From Thermoflexus sp. (GTDB taxonomy: Bacteria; Chloroflexota; Anaerolineae; Thermoflexales; Thermoflexaceae), in contig NZ_DAOUCJ010000029.1 in the NCBI RefSeq assembly GCF_034432235.1, positions 40,852-104,851 of the forward strand: a stretch of 64,000 nucleotides of DNA, given 5' to 3'. Of this stretch, positions 17,345 through 26,738 are shown piece by piece. Both the position numbers and the translations under genes were made by a program. The notes under the pieces were generated by a model that was given only the letters and a program-made list of their open reading frames with translations, made no database searches and was not told where the DNA came from. Within the stretch, counting starts at the first letter, position 1. Every line of letters begins with the position of its first letter.

Positions 17345-18046
17345 ATGGATATGGAACTGGTGGTCAGCGGACCCACAATTGAGGCAGCGATCCAGGCGGG
17401 TCTGGCCCAGCTGGGTGTTCCCCGGGAGGCGGTGGAGATCGAAGTGCTGGATCCGGGGAGCCCGGGTTTTCTGGGCATCGGCGCCCGGGAGGCGCGGGTT
17501 CGCCTGGTGGTGCGGGAGACCGCCGCGCCGCTTCCAGGTCCAGCGCCGGAGCAGATTGAGGAGGCGGTCGCTCATGCGATCAGCGGCCTTCTCGCCTCCC
17601 TGGGGATCCAGGCGACCCTCTCTGTCGCCCCGGAGACGGTCGAGGGGCCGGAGGAGCGGGGGAATTATTCCATCTGGACGGTGCGGATTGAAGGCCCAAC
17701 CGCGAGCCGTCTGATCGGCCGTCACGGCCGCACCCTGTATGCCTTCCAGACCCTGGCGCGGGCGATCGTCGCCCGGCGTCTGGGGGCTTTCATTCCTCTG
17801 GTCGTGGACATCAACGGTTATCGGGCCAAACGCGCGGAGGCCTTGCGCCGCCTGGCTTTGAAGAAAGCGGAGCAGGTGATGGCCACCGGGCGACCGGTGG
17901 AGCTGGAGCCCATGCCGGCCGCCGAGCGGCGGGTGATCCATATGGCCCTGAAGGACCATCCGAAGGTGACCACCTACAGCATCGGCGAGGGGGAGGAACG
18001 ACGGGTGGTGATCGCGATGCGCTGGACCTCGGAGGGAAATGCGTAA
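17345..18046 (+). CDS. jag: RNA-binding protein Jag/KhpB (Jag_N, KH, R3H)
   Basis: The 233-residue protein has three domains: an N-terminal Jag_N domain (residues 1-55, GPTIEAAIQAGLAQLG and GSPGFLGIGAREARVRL), a KH domain (about 95-170, SRLIGRHGRTLYAFQTLARA with the RNA-binding GRHG loop) and a C-terminal R3H domain (RRVIHMALKDHPKVTTYSIGEGEERRVVI). It follows yidC by 150 nt in the usual gene order. In Firmicutes this protein (KhpB/EloR) controls cell division and elongation through RNA binding. A similar role is an inference here. An alternative start at 17351 would shorten it by two residues. Confidence 0.94.
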   Translation: MDMELVVSGPTIEAAIQAGLAQLGVPREAVEIEVLDPGSPGFLGIGAREARVRLVVRETAAPLPGPAPEQIEEAVAHAISGLLASLGIQATLSVAPETVEGPEERGNYSIWTVRIEGPTASRLIGRHGRTLYAFQTLARAIVARRLGAFIPLVVDINGYRAKRAEALRRLALKKAEQVMATGRPVELEPMPAAERRVIHMALKDHPKVTTYSIGEGEERRVVIAMRWTSEGNA

Positions 18047-18132
18047 TTGGGAAGGCTGCGGAAGGAGCGCCGGGTTTGAGGAGGCAGCCGGTCGGGTTCC
18101 CCGCCCCATCATTCTCCCGAATCGGAGCGCCC

Positions 18133-18984
18133 ATGGCTTCTGTGGATTATCTGATCATCGGGCATGTCTGTCGGGATCGAACGCCGTTCGGACCGATGTT
18201 CGGAGGGACGGCAGCGTATGCCGGTCGGACGGCGCTGGCCCACGGATGGCGGGTGGGGGTCCTGACCAGCACCGGGCCGGATTGGGATCCCCGGCAGGCC
18301 CTGGATGGGGCGCTGGTGATGAACCTCCCGGCGGAGCGGACCACGGAGTTCGAAAATCTCTATACCCCCCAGGGTCGGCGGCAGCGCCTTCACGGGGTGG
18401 CGGAACGGCTGCTCCCGGCAGCCGTGCCCCTCGAATGGCGTCATCCCCGCGTGGTTCATCTGGCCCCCGTTGCCGGGGAGGTGGATCCTTCCCTGCTGTT
18501 TCTGTTCGAAAACGCTCTCCGGGGGATCACACCCCAGGGCTGGATGCGGGCCTGGGATCGGGAGGGCCATGTCTATCCCCGGCCCTGGATGGAGGCCGAG
18601 CAGATCCTCCCCTATGCGGATGCGGTGGTCTTCAGCGAGGAGGACATCCAGGGGGATTGGGCCCTCGCTCGTCGCTGGGCCCGCCAGACCTCCATCTTGG
18701 TGGTCACCCAGGCGGCCCGCGGGGCCACCCTGTTCCAGGATGGGATTCCCTATTCGATCCCCGCTTATCCGGTGGAGGAGGTCGACCCCACAGGAGCAGG
18801 GGATGTGTTCGCGGCGGCCTTTTTCATCCGGCTTTGGGAAACCCGGGATCCCCTCACGGCGGCCCATTATGCCGCCCGAGTAGCGGCGCTCTCCGTCACC
18901 CGTCCGGGCCTGGAAGGAACCCCCCGCCCGGAGGAGATCGAGGCCATCCGGCGGGAGCAGGGTGAGCAGGCGCGAAGCCCATGA
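18133..18984 (+). CDS. PfkB-family carbohydrate kinase
   Basis: The 283-residue kinase has SVDYLIIGHVCRD, GPMFGGTAAYAGRTALAHGW at the substrate end, and DPTGAGDVFAAAFFIRLWE, which holds the catalytic Asp. It is a ribokinase-like enzyme with an unassigned substrate. The FGGT(A)AYA motif resembles adenosine/inosine-type and sugar kinases of thermophiles. The ATG at 18133 is where homology begins; a TTG start 19 codons upstream is also possible. It is co-oriented with jag and parA and sits 71 nt upstream of parA. Confidence 0.87.
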   Translation: MASVDYLIIGHVCRDRTPFGPMFGGTAAYAGRTALAHGWRVGVLTSTGPDWDPRQALDGALVMNLPAERTTEFENLYTPQGRRQRLHGVAERLLPAAVPLEWRHPRVVHLAPVAGEVDPSLLFLFENALRGITPQGWMRAWDREGHVYPRPWMEAEQILPYADAVVFSEEDIQGDWALARRWARQTSILVVTQAARGATLFQDGIPYSIPAYPVEEVDPTGAGDVFAAAFFIRLWETRDPLTAAHYAARVAALSVTRPGLEGTPRPEEIEAIRREQGEQARSP

Positions 18985-19055
18985 AGTCTGGGGCGGGATT
19001 CCGGCATGCATCTTCGGGTAAAGCTGTGGTTCAGGAAGGATCGCTGGGGAGAGCA

Positions 19056-19856
19056 ATGCCCGTTTACGCCTTTGCGAACCAGAAGGGAGGAGTCGGGAAG
19101 ACGACCTCTGCGGTGAACCTGGCCGCCTGTCTGGCGGCGGCCGGGCGTTCGGTGTTGCTCATCGATCTGGATCCCCAGGCCAACGCGACGGCCAGTCTGG
19201 GGATCGATCGGAAGAGCCTGAGGGGCTCGGTCTATGAGGTGCTGATCGACGGCCTGCCCATGGCGGAACGGGTTTACCCCACCCGATGGGCGAACCTTCA
19301 GCTGGCCCCGGCGAGCGCGGATCTGGCTGGGGCCGAGGTGGAACTGGTGCAGACCTCCCGACGGGAGTTCCGCCTCCGCGATGCTCTGGAGGGCGTTCGA
19401 TCCGCTTATGATTACATCCTGATCGACTGTCCCCCCAGCCTGGGGTTGCTCACGCTGAACGCCATGGTCGCTGCGGATGCGCTGATCGTGCCGGTGCAGT
19501 GTGAATATCTGGCTCTGGAAGGCCTCTCCAGGCTTCTTCAAACGATGACGCGGGTGCGCCAGGGGTTCAACCCGCGGCTGCATGTGCGGGGCTTCCTGCT
19601 CACGATGTTCGATGCCCGCTCCCGTCTCGCCCAGCAGGTGGTGGAAGAAGTCCGTCAGCACTTCCCCGGCCGGGTCTTCCAGACGATCATCCCTCGGAGC
19701 GTCCGCCTGGCAGAGGCTCCGAGCTATGGCCTGCCCATCATCGTCTATGCTCCTCATTCTCCCGGAGCCATCGCCTATACCGCCCTCGCCCACGAGCTGA
19801 TGCGGGGCGATGGGCTCTCGGTTCCTCTTCGGGAAGGAGGTGCCCATGGCGCGTAA
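19056..19856 (+). CDS. parA: chromosome partitioning ATPase ParA
   Basis: The 266-residue protein carries the deviant Walker A KGGVGKTT at residues 10-17, the Walker A' IDLDPQANATASLG and the Walker B DYILIDCPPSLG. This is the chromosomal Soj/ParA type that binds DNA non-specifically and drives origin segregation with ParB. The ATG at 19056 was chosen because the motif pattern MPVYAFANQKGGVGKTT begins there. The upstream in-frame residues to 18981 are unlike the family. Its stop overlaps parB by 11 nt. Confidence 0.94.
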   Translation: MPVYAFANQKGGVGKTTSAVNLAACLAAAGRSVLLIDLDPQANATASLGIDRKSLRGSVYEVLIDGLPMAERVYPTRWANLQLAPASADLAGAEVELVQTSRREFRLRDALEGVRSAYDYILIDCPPSLGLLTLNAMVAADALIVPVQCEYLALEGLSRLLQTMTRVRQGFNPRLHVRGFLLTMFDARSRLAQQVVEEVRQHFPGRVFQTIIPRSVRLAEAPSYGLPIIVYAPHSPGAIAYTALAHELMRGDGLSVPLREGGAHGA

Positions 19857-20694
19857 ATTCGGGCTCGGGAAGGGGCTGGAAGCCCTGCTTCCGGCGGGCG
19901 AGACGGCGGGCCTGCTGGAAGTTCCCATTGAGGCGATCGAGCCCAATCCGCATCAGCCCCGCCGGCAGTTCGACGAGGCGGAGCTGGAGGAGCTGGCCCA
20001 ATCCATCCGGGAGCATGGGCTGTTGCAGCCGCTCATTGTGACCCAGACCCAGCTGGAGCCACCGCGATACACCCTGATCGCCGGAGAGCGCCGATGGCGG
20101 GCGGCCCGGCGCGCGGGCCTGAGCACGGTCCCTGTCGTGGTGCGGGAGGTGGCTCCCCAGCAGATGCTGGAGCTGGCTCTGGTCGAGAACCTGCAGCGGG
20201 CTGATCTGAATCCGATTGAGGAGGCGCAGGCGTATCGCTACCTGATCGAGACCTTCGGCCTGACCCACGAGGAGGTGGCCCGACGGGTGGGGCGGAGCCG
20301 GGCGGCGATCACCAACGCCCTGCGTCTGCTTCAGCTTCCCCCCGCGATCCAGGCCCATCTGATCGAAGGGCGCATCACGGAAGGCCATGCGCGAGCGCTG
20401 CTGATGCTGAGCAACCCGTCCCAGCAGGAGCTGGTGCTCCGCCGGATCCTGGAGGAGGGATTGAGCGTTCGCGCGACCGAGGAACTGGCCCGCCGCCTGC
20501 AGGGCCAGCGCCCCCGAGGGCGGAAGGCTCTCCCGCGGCCCCCCGGCCTGGCGGAGATCGAGAGCCGCCTGCGCCAGGCCCTCGGCACCAAGGTTCGTCT
20601 CTCCGCTGGCCGTCGGGGCGGACGCCTTGTCATCTATTACTACTCCGAAGAGGAGCTGGAGGCGGTGGTCCAGCGCCTGTTGGGTTCCGTGTAA
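19846..20694 (+). CDS. parB: chromosome partitioning protein ParB
   Basis: The 282-residue ParB has an N-terminal KFGLGKGLEALLP (ParA-activating segment), then the ParB/Srx domain with PNPHQPRRQFDEAEL and LIAGERRWRAARRAGL (CTPase/arginine patch), followed by the helix-turn-helix LTHEEVARRVGRSRAAITNALRLLQLP. The C-terminal dimerisation domain is basic (RLRQALGTKVRL). The start has GGGAAGGAGGT upstream and overlaps parA. I could not find a clear parS site nearby by eye. Confidence 0.95.
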   Translation: MARKFGLGKGLEALLPAGETAGLLEVPIEAIEPNPHQPRRQFDEAELEELAQSIREHGLLQPLIVTQTQLEPPRYTLIAGERRWRAARRAGLSTVPVVVREVAPQQMLELALVENLQRADLNPIEEAQAYRYLIETFGLTHEEVARRVGRSRAAITNALRLLQLPPAIQAHLIEGRITEGHARALLMLSNPSQQELVLRRILEEGLSVRATEELARRLQGQRPRGRKALPRPPGLAEIESRLRQALGTKVRLSAGRRGGRLVIYYYSEEELEAVVQRLLGSV

Positions 20695-20749
20695 TCGAGA
20701 GCGCCCCTCTGGAAGACGATCGGGAAGCCAGGAGGAGAGGAGGCCAGCG

Positions 20750-21946
20750 ATGCCCAATCCGGCCCTCATCCGCGAGAAGGTCCGACAGGCGATCGGCATC
20801 CTGAACGAGAAGGGGATCGACGCCTGGTTAACATTCGTCCGGGAGACCGGGCAGACGCGGGATCCGGTGCTGGATCTGATCCTCGACCTGAACGTGACCT
20901 GGGTCTCCGCATTTCTCCTCACCGCGAAAGGGGACCGGATCGCCATCGTGGGGCGGTTCGATCGGGAGAACGTGGCGGCGCTGGGGGTCTGGGATCCGGT
21001 GATCGGGTATGATGAGAGCATCCGGGAGCCCCTGGTGGAGACGCTTCAGCGCCTGAACCCCCGGGAGATCGCCATTAACTATTCGGAAAACGATCCCGCC
21101 GCCGACGGGCTCACCCACGGCATGTGGTGCCTCCTCCACCGGATGCTGAGCGGCACGCCGTTTGTGGGCCGTCTCATCTCCGCCGAAGATCTCATCGGGG
21201 CGCTCCGGGGTCGCAAGACCCCGCTGGAGGTGGAGGCCATCCGTCGGGCGGTGGAGACGACCGAGGTCCTGTTCGCGGAGCTCGGATCCTTCCTGCGCCC
21301 CGGTCGCTCCGAGCGGGAGATCCAGGCCTTTGTCCACGAGCGGATGCGCGCGATGGGTGTGGAGCCCGCATGGGATCCGGATTACTGCCCCATTGTGGCC
21401 ATCGGGCCGGATGCCCCTGTCGGGCATGCGATGCCCGGGGACCGTTCGGTGACCACCGGGGTGCTGGTCCACGTGGATATGGGGGTCCGGCAGGATGGCT
21501 TCTGCTCGGATATGCAGCGGGTTTGGTATGTGTTGCGGGAAGGGGAAGGGGAGCCCCCATTGGAAGTCCAGCGAGCCTTCCAGGCTGTCCGTGCGGCGAT
21601 CCAGGCGGGGTTCCAGGCGCTGCGCCCGGGCGTCCAGGGGTGGGAGGTGGACGCTGCCGCGCGCCGCACCCTCACCCAGTGGGGGTATCCGGAGTATCTG
21701 CACGCCCTGGGTCATCATATCGGGCGGACCGTCCATGATGGCTCGACCGTCCTAGGGCCCCGGTGGGAGCGCTACGGGCAGACGCCCTATGGGGTTGTCG
21801 AAGCCGGGAATGTCTTCACGCTGGAGCTGGGCGTGAAGGTGCCCGGATATGGTTACATCGGGCTGGAGGAGGATGTGCTGGTCACCCCGCGAGGCGCGGA
21901 GTGGATCAGCCATCCCCAGGCCGAGCTCTGGGTGATCCGACCGTGA
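20750..21946 (+). CDS. Xaa-Pro peptidase family M24 protein
   Basis: The 398-residue protein has an N-terminal creatinase-like domain (residues 1-160) and a C-terminal pita-bread metallopeptidase domain. The metal ligands are visible: Asp in VHVDMGVRQDG and GFCSDMQRVW, His in ALGHHIGRTVHDG, and Glu in FTLELGVKV and GLEEDVLVT. This is the complete M24 site, so an active aminopeptidase P-type enzyme is likely. The start ATG has GGAGGAGAGG upstream. Its stop overlaps the GTG of the next gene by 4 nt, coupling it to the ECF sigma factor, which is an odd partner. Confidence 0.9.
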   Translation: MPNPALIREKVRQAIGILNEKGIDAWLTFVRETGQTRDPVLDLILDLNVTWVSAFLLTAKGDRIAIVGRFDRENVAALGVWDPVIGYDESIREPLVETLQRLNPREIAINYSENDPAADGLTHGMWCLLHRMLSGTPFVGRLISAEDLIGALRGRKTPLEVEAIRRAVETTEVLFAELGSFLRPGRSEREIQAFVHERMRAMGVEPAWDPDYCPIVAIGPDAPVGHAMPGDRSVTTGVLVHVDMGVRQDGFCSDMQRVWYVLREGEGEPPLEVQRAFQAVRAAIQAGFQALRPGVQGWEVDAAARRTLTQWGYPEYLHALGHHIGRTVHDGSTVLGPRWERYGQTPYGVVEAGNVFTLELGVKVPGYGYIGLEEDVLVTPRGAEWISHPQAELWVIRP

Positions 21947-22524
21947 AGGAACCGGGTTACGCGGATCTGGATGATGCGGCCCTTTTAGCGCGGATCGCCG
22001 GCGGCGATGAGCAGGCGCTGGCCGCTCTCTACGACCGGCATGGGGCCCGGGCGTTTTCCCTCGCCCTTCGCATCCTGGGCGACCCGGAGACGGCGGAGGA
22101 GGTGGTCCTGGATGTGTTCTGGAGCATCTGGCAGCACGCGGGCGCTTTCATGCCGGAGCGGAGCCGTTTTACCACATGGCTTTACGCCATGGTTCGCAAC
22201 CGGGCCATCGATCAGCTCCGCCGCCGGCGCGCCCGGCCGTCCCGGGTGCATGAAGTCGAGCCGGAATCCATAGAGGCGGCGGCTGCGGATCCGGCGGTGG
22301 AAGCCCTGGCGGAGGCGGAAGAGCTGGCCCGGGCTGTCCGCGAGGCGATGGCGGCCCTTCCGGAGGCACAACGCCGGGTGCTGGAGCTGGCCTATTTCCG
22401 GGGATGGTCCCATCGGGAGATCGCGGAGTATCTGGGGGAGCCGCTGGGCACGGTGAAAAGCCGCCTGCATCTGGCGCTTCGGAAACTCCATGACTGGCTG
22501 GCCGAACGCGGTTTGCTGTCCTGA
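21943..22524 (+). CDS. ECF-family RNA polymerase sigma factor
   Basis: The 193-residue protein has sigma region 2 (LARIAGGDEQALAALYDRHGARAF to FTTWLYAMVRNRAIDQLRRRR) and sigma region 4 (LPEAQRRVLELAYFRGWSHREIAEYLGEPLGTVKSRLH), the standard ECF architecture. The linker is acidic and alanine-rich. GTG at 21943 is the start because GTGA overlaps the stop of the M24 peptidase gene. The anti-sigma gene follows after 137 nt. Target promoters are not visible. Confidence 0.95.
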   Translation: MKEPGYADLDDAALLARIAGGDEQALAALYDRHGARAFSLALRILGDPETAEEVVLDVFWSIWQHAGAFMPERSRFTTWLYAMVRNRAIDQLRRRRARPSRVHEVEPESIEAAAADPAVEALAEAEELARAVREAMAALPEAQRRVLELAYFRGWSHREIAEYLGEPLGTVKSRLHLALRKLHDWLAERGLLS

Positions 22525-22661
22525 TTGAGAAAGAGATCGCAGGGTCGGGACCTGGGAGGCGCCCTGGCTCCGAGATCGCTCTTCCCCCTCGCGCCGCCGG
22601 GGAAATCCGGGCGATCCCTGGTGAAGCGGCCTGCGTATGATTTCATAGGGGATGACCGACG

Positions 22662-23342
22662 ATGAACGTCGATCACGAAGTCTTCCAGGAGGAGCTCGCC
22701 GCTTACGCGCTGGGGGCGCTGCCGCCGGAAGAGGCGGCGGCGGTCGCCGCCCATATGGCAGGATGCCCGGCCTGTCGGGAGGCGGTAGCCCGATATCGGG
22801 AGGCCGCCACCGCGCTGGCCTACACCGTCCCGTTGCAGCCCCCGCCTCCCCGCCTCAAGGCCCGCCTGATGGCCCGGGTGCGACGGCCCCAACGGGAAAA
22901 CTGGCGGTGGCTGGGGATGGGCGCCGCGCTGGTCATTGCCACCCTGTTGCTGATCCTGGCGGCCCCCCGGATCTTCGCCCCTCCGCTTTCGGTCACCCCC
23001 CGCGTGATCCCTTTGCAGGGTGCCGAGGCGGCCCCCGAAGCAGAAGGGTATCTCATCCTGGAGGATGGCCAGGGTCTGCTGGTCACCAAGGGGCTGGCCG
23101 TTCCCCCAGAAGGCCAGGTGTATCAGGTGTGGTTTGTAGATGCGGCGGGGCGGCGGGTCAGCGGCGGCACGTTCCGCACCCATCCCCGCCTCTACGGCGT
23201 TTACACGGTGACCGTTCCCCTTAACCTCCCGGCCTACGTCCGTATTGGGGTGACCCTGGAGCCGGAGGGAGGAAGCCCCCAGCCTACCGGCCCCCAGGCG
23301 CTCCGGGGTTCCCTTCGTTCGAGCGGCGCCTCGGGCCCCTAG
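22662..23342 (+). CDS. anti-sigma factor with zinc-finger and RskA-like domain
   Basis: The 226-residue protein begins with a ZAS-type anti-sigma zinc finger (ELAAYALGALPPEEAAAVAAHMAGCPACREA, giving HxxxCxxC). One membrane helix follows (GMGAALVIATLLLILAAPRIF), and the extracytoplasmic part carries the RskA C-terminal pattern GYLILEDGQGLLVTKGL and EGQVYQVWFVDAAGRRVSGG. It is the cognate partner of the ECF sigma factor encoded upstream, likely holding it at the membrane until a signal arrives. The signal is unknown. Confidence 0.93.
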   Translation: MNVDHEVFQEELAAYALGALPPEEAAAVAAHMAGCPACREAVARYREAATALAYTVPLQPPPPRLKARLMARVRRPQRENWRWLGMGAALVIATLLLILAAPRIFAPPLSVTPRVIPLQGAEAAPEAEGYLILEDGQGLLVTKGLAVPPEGQVYQVWFVDAAGRRVSGGTFRTHPRLYGVYTVTVPLNLPAYVRIGVTLEPEGGSPQPTGPQALRGSLRSSGASGP

Positions 23343-23428
23343 GGAGGAGCGGAAGAGGCCCAGCGCGGCCCCAGGGGGAGCTCCACTATGCGGGATTCTC
23401 CATCCGAACCCGATGACCCGGAGATCCC

Positions 23429-25003
23429 ATGCGAGCTGCCGATTGGATCCTGGAGAACGCCCGGATCTACACCCTGGATCCTGGGCAACCGATGGCCGAG
23501 GCCCTCGCGGTTGCGGGGGAGGAGATCGAAGCGGTGGGCTCCACGGATGCGGTGCGCTCCTTGAAAGGCCCGCGCACCCGGGTTCTGGACCTGAAGGGCG
23601 CGGTGGTGCTCCCGGGTCTGATCGATGCCCATTTGCATCTGGAAGGCTATGCCCGTCGTCGGGTAGGCGTGGATGTGGATACGCCCACCCTGGAGGAGGC
23701 GCTGGAGCGCGTGGCCCGTCGAGCCGCTTATACCCCGCCGGGGAGCTGGATCATCGGCCGGGGGTGGCTGCAAGAGCAATGGGGGCGGTTCCCTTCCGCC
23801 GATGACCTGGACCGGGTGGCGCCTGCGCATCCGGTGGCCCTCTGGGCTCGCAGCGGGCACGCCCTGTGGGCCAACCGGGAGGCCATGCGCCGGGCCGGCA
23901 TCACCCGGGAAACCCCCGATCCCCCCGGCGGGCGGATCGCCCGGGATCCAGCGGGGGAGCCCGTGGGCCTCTTCTTCGAGCGGGCGATCGATCTCATCGC
24001 CCGGGCGATCCCGGAACCCTCTGGGGAGGAGCTCGCCGAGGCCCTCTATGAGGCGCTCCACGAGCTGGCCGCCATGGGTCTAACGGCGGTTCACAACTTC
24101 GATGGTCCCCGCTCCTTTGCGGCCCTGCAGATCCTCCGCGAGCGAGGGGATCTCCCCCTGCGGGTGGTTCAGCATCTTCCCCTGGCGATGCTCGATCAGG
24201 CCCTGGCTCTCGGCCTGCGAACCGGTTTCGGAGATCCATGGCTGCGCATCGGGGCGGTGAAAATCTTCGCCGACGGCGCGCTGGGGCCGCGGACCGCCTG
24301 GATGCTAACGCCGTATGAGGGAGAGCCGGGGAATCTGGGCATCGCCTTCACGCCCCCGGAGGCCATGCGGGAAGCGGCCCGGCGGGCCACGGCCGGCGGC
24401 CTGTGGCTGGCCATTCACGCCATCGGGGATCGGGCCAATCGGGAGGTCCTGGATCTCTATACCGAGCTGCGGGAGCTGGAGAGGCGGCTGGGGATCCCGC
24501 CGGAGGCCCGGCGCCATCGCATCGAGCATGCGCAGCTCGTGCACCCGGATGATCTCCCGCGCCTGGGCCCGCTACGGATCATCGCCTCGATGCAGCCCAT
24601 CCACGCGATCTCCGATCGCCCCATGGCGGAGCGCTACTGGGGGAAACGATGCGCCACCGCCTATGCCTGGCGCAGCTTGAAGGACCATGGGGCCCGGCTG
24701 GCCTTCGGCTCCGATGCCCCGGTGGAGCCGCCGAATCCATTCTGGGGGCTGCACGCCGCCGTCGTCCGGGACGGCTGGTATCCCGAGCAGGCCCTCTCCC
24801 GAACAGAGGCGTTGGAAGCGTATACGGTGGGCCCAGCCTGGGCCGCCGGGCTGGAGCGCTGGCAGGGCCGCCTGCGGCCCGGGATGTGGGCGGACCTCAT
24901 CGTGCTCCCGGAGGATCCTTTCCAGATCCCCGCGGAACGGCTTCGTGATCTGGAGGTCCTGGGCACCATGGTGGGCGGGCGCTGGATCTATCAGCGAATG
25001 TAA
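23429..25003 (+). CDS. amidohydrolase (YtcJ/amidohydro_3 type)
   Basis: The 524-residue enzyme is a metal-dependent hydrolase of the YtcJ group. The HxH metal motif is in DAHLHLEGYARRR. Other signature parts are LWARSGHALWANREAM, VKIFADGALGPRTAWM, HAIGDRANREVLDLY, HRIEHAQLVHP and FGSDAPVEPPNPFWGL. All are conserved in members that act on N-acyl or amide substrates of unknown nature. The start ATG has GGAGATCCC upstream. It ends where a decayed transporter gene begins on the opposite strand. Confidence 0.92.
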   Translation: MRAADWILENARIYTLDPGQPMAEALAVAGEEIEAVGSTDAVRSLKGPRTRVLDLKGAVVLPGLIDAHLHLEGYARRRVGVDVDTPTLEEALERVARRAAYTPPGSWIIGRGWLQEQWGRFPSADDLDRVAPAHPVALWARSGHALWANREAMRRAGITRETPDPPGGRIARDPAGEPVGLFFERAIDLIARAIPEPSGEELAEALYEALHELAAMGLTAVHNFDGPRSFAALQILRERGDLPLRVVQHLPLAMLDQALALGLRTGFGDPWLRIGAVKIFADGALGPRTAWMLTPYEGEPGNLGIAFTPPEAMREAARRATAGGLWLAIHAIGDRANREVLDLYTELRELERRLGIPPEARRHRIEHAQLVHPDDLPRLGPLRIIASMQPIHAISDRPMAERYWGKRCATAYAWRSLKDHGARLAFGSDAPVEPPNPFWGLHAAVVRDGWYPEQALSRTEALEAYTVGPAWAAGLERWQGRLRPGMWADLIVLPEDPFQIPAERLRDLEVLGTMVGGRWIYQRM

Positions 25004-25537
25004 CCATAGTCGCCACCACCGCTGCCCGGGTTGTTTCCAGCCGTCGCAGACCGGCGTAGTAGATCAGAAGACCAGGCCCCACCCGATCCCGGCGGGATGG
25101 ATCCGCACCTCCCCGCCCTGCAGGCTGACCCCGGCTACTGTTGTCAACCCCGAGAAGCGTCAGGAGTAGGGCGGCCAGCTTATGCGCGCCCATCGGCTCC
25201 CGGAGGAAGATCCACGAGAGGAAGGCCACCCAGGCGGGGGCGGTATAGAGCAACACGGCCGCCATCGCTCTGCCCCCTGCCTGCACCGCGAACTGGAAGG
25301 AAGCGTAAAACAGCGCCACCCCGATGGGCCGAAGCCCAGCATGATGGGAAGATCCCGCCGGGCGACTCGAATCCGGCCGATCCAGAAGGCGTGGGCTCCG
25401 AACAGGAAGCCTCCCAACACCGCGCGCCAGAAGGCGACCTCCAGGGGCGTCAGCCCATAGGCGAAGGTCAGCTGGCTGATGGGGCCGATCAATCCCCACA
25501 GGAAGTCAGCGGTCAGCATATAGAGATAGCCCCTCAT
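24998..25537 (-). pseudogene. EamA/DMT transporter remnant
   Basis: The N-terminal two helices are intact (MRGYLYMLTADFLWGLIGPIS, then VAFWRAVLGGFLFGAHAFWIGR). After about 25340 the frame changes and the helix GVALFYASFQFAVQAGGRAMAAVLLYTAPAWVAF continues with FLREPMGAHKLAALLLTLLG. A second shift near 25140 gives a short VAGVSLQGGEVRI segment. Finally the IYYAGLRRLETTRAAVVATM piece is joined after a deletion of most of the second repeat. Only about 180 of the usual 290-300 residues remain. The end abuts the amidohydrolase stop. The gene is decayed and probably inactive. Confidence 0.85.
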
Positions 25538-25571
25538 GGCGAAAAGCGCTTCAGGGATTGCATATCGCCCC

Positions 25572-26738
25572 TCAGCGGGGCATGCGAAGGAAGACGCTGA
25601 GGGCGATCAGTTCCATCCCGATGGCGAAGGCGATGACGCCTCCCCGGGAGAGATCGTAGAGCGCCCCCATGGCCGCGCTGCCCAGGAACCAGGCCAGCCC
25701 ATAGATCCCGTTGAACAGGCCATACGCGGTGCCGCGTTCCTCCCGGGACACCAGGGCGGGGATGGCCGCCCGCATGACGGTTTCCTGGGCCCCGATCACC
25801 GCTCCCCAAAGCATCACACCTGTGAACCACAGGATCGGGAAGCCCGAGAAGACCATAGGAGCCACAACGGCGCTGAAAGCCGGGATCGCCATCAGAACTC
25901 GGAGGCCGAAGCGATCATAGAGGATCCCGAAAAGCAAGCCGGCGGCCGCATCCACTAACATGGCCGCAGCGAACAGCGCCGGGATCGCCGCATCGGGCAG
26001 GAGCCTGGCCTGTTTCAGATGAAACGAGAGCAGCTGGAAGTGGACCAGCCCGGCGACGCTCAGGGCGACGAAGGCCAGATACTGCCGGAAGCGCGGGTCG
26101 GCGGTCCCCTGCGGAAGGGTCTTCCCCCGATCCCCGGGGGAGGCCTCCAGCTGGTGCGGGGTCGGATACAGCAGGCGAGCGGCCGTCAGGAGGCCCAGGG
26201 TGAGCAGCGCGGGGATCAGCAACATCCCGAAGGCCAGATCATACCGCCCGGATAGCTGAAGGATCAGCGCCATCAGCAGGGGGCCTCCGACTGCTCCGAT
26301 CTGATCCAGGGCTTCATGGAGGCCAAACCCTTTCCCCGGCCCGACCTCGCTGGCCGCATAGGAGAGCATGGTATCCCGGGCCGGGGTGCGGACCGCCTTT
26401 CCCAGCCGCTCGATGAGGATCAGGAAGGCGGCGGCTGGCCAGGTGCGGGCCAGGGCCAGGAGGGGAACCGCGAGCACGCTCATCGCATATCCCGGGATCG
26501 TGAACATCCACGGCCGGCGCAGGCGATCCGCCAGGTAACCATAGAGCGGGCGCAGTCCATAGCTGATAAGCTCTCCGATGCCACTGACCATGCCGACCAC
26601 GATCCCGCTGGCTCCCAGCAAGGCCAGGTATGGTCCGAGGATGCTGCGGGCGCCCTCATAGGTCACATCGGCCATCAGGCTGACCAGCCCGAAGAGCGCG
26701 ATCAGCCGCAGAGCATGCGAACGGGTCGGAACGGGCAT
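25572..26738 (-). CDS. MFS transporter
   Basis: The 388-residue protein shows 11-12 hydrophobic segments and the MFS loop motif LYGYLADRLRRPWMF between helices 2 and 3. The first helix is LRLIALFGLVSLMADVTYEGARS. The set GASGIVVGMVSGIGELISYGLRP and ERLGKAVRTPARDTMLSYAASE resembles the group annotated as multidrug or nickel-resistance-type MFS exporters. The ATG at 26738 has GGAGGTGC upstream and begins the homology; the longer in-frame extension is hydrophilic. The substrate is unknown. Confidence 0.88.
   Translation of the reverse strand: MPVPTRSHALRLIALFGLVSLMADVTYEGARSILGPYLALLGASGIVVGMVSGIGELISYGLRPLYGYLADRLRRPWMFTIPGYAMSVLAVPLLALARTWPAAAFLILIERLGKAVRTPARDTMLSYAASEVGPGKGFGLHEALDQIGAVGGPLLMALILQLSGRYDLAFGMLLIPALLTLGLLTAARLLYPTPHQLEASPGDRGKTLPQGTADPRFRQYLAFVALSVAGLVHFQLLSFHLKQARLLPDAAIPALFAAAMLVDAAAGLLFGILYDRFGLRVLMAIPAFSAVVAPMVFSGFPILWFTGVMLWGAVIGAQETVMRAAIPALVSREERGTAYGLFNGIYGLAWFLGSAAMGALYDLSRGGVIAFAIGMELIALSVFLRMPR

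Noticed and set aside
19056..20694. parS sites or an oriC next to parAB
   Set aside because: I could not find a TGTTTCACGTGAAACA-like palindrome or DnaA-box cluster by eye, and dnaA is not in the window.
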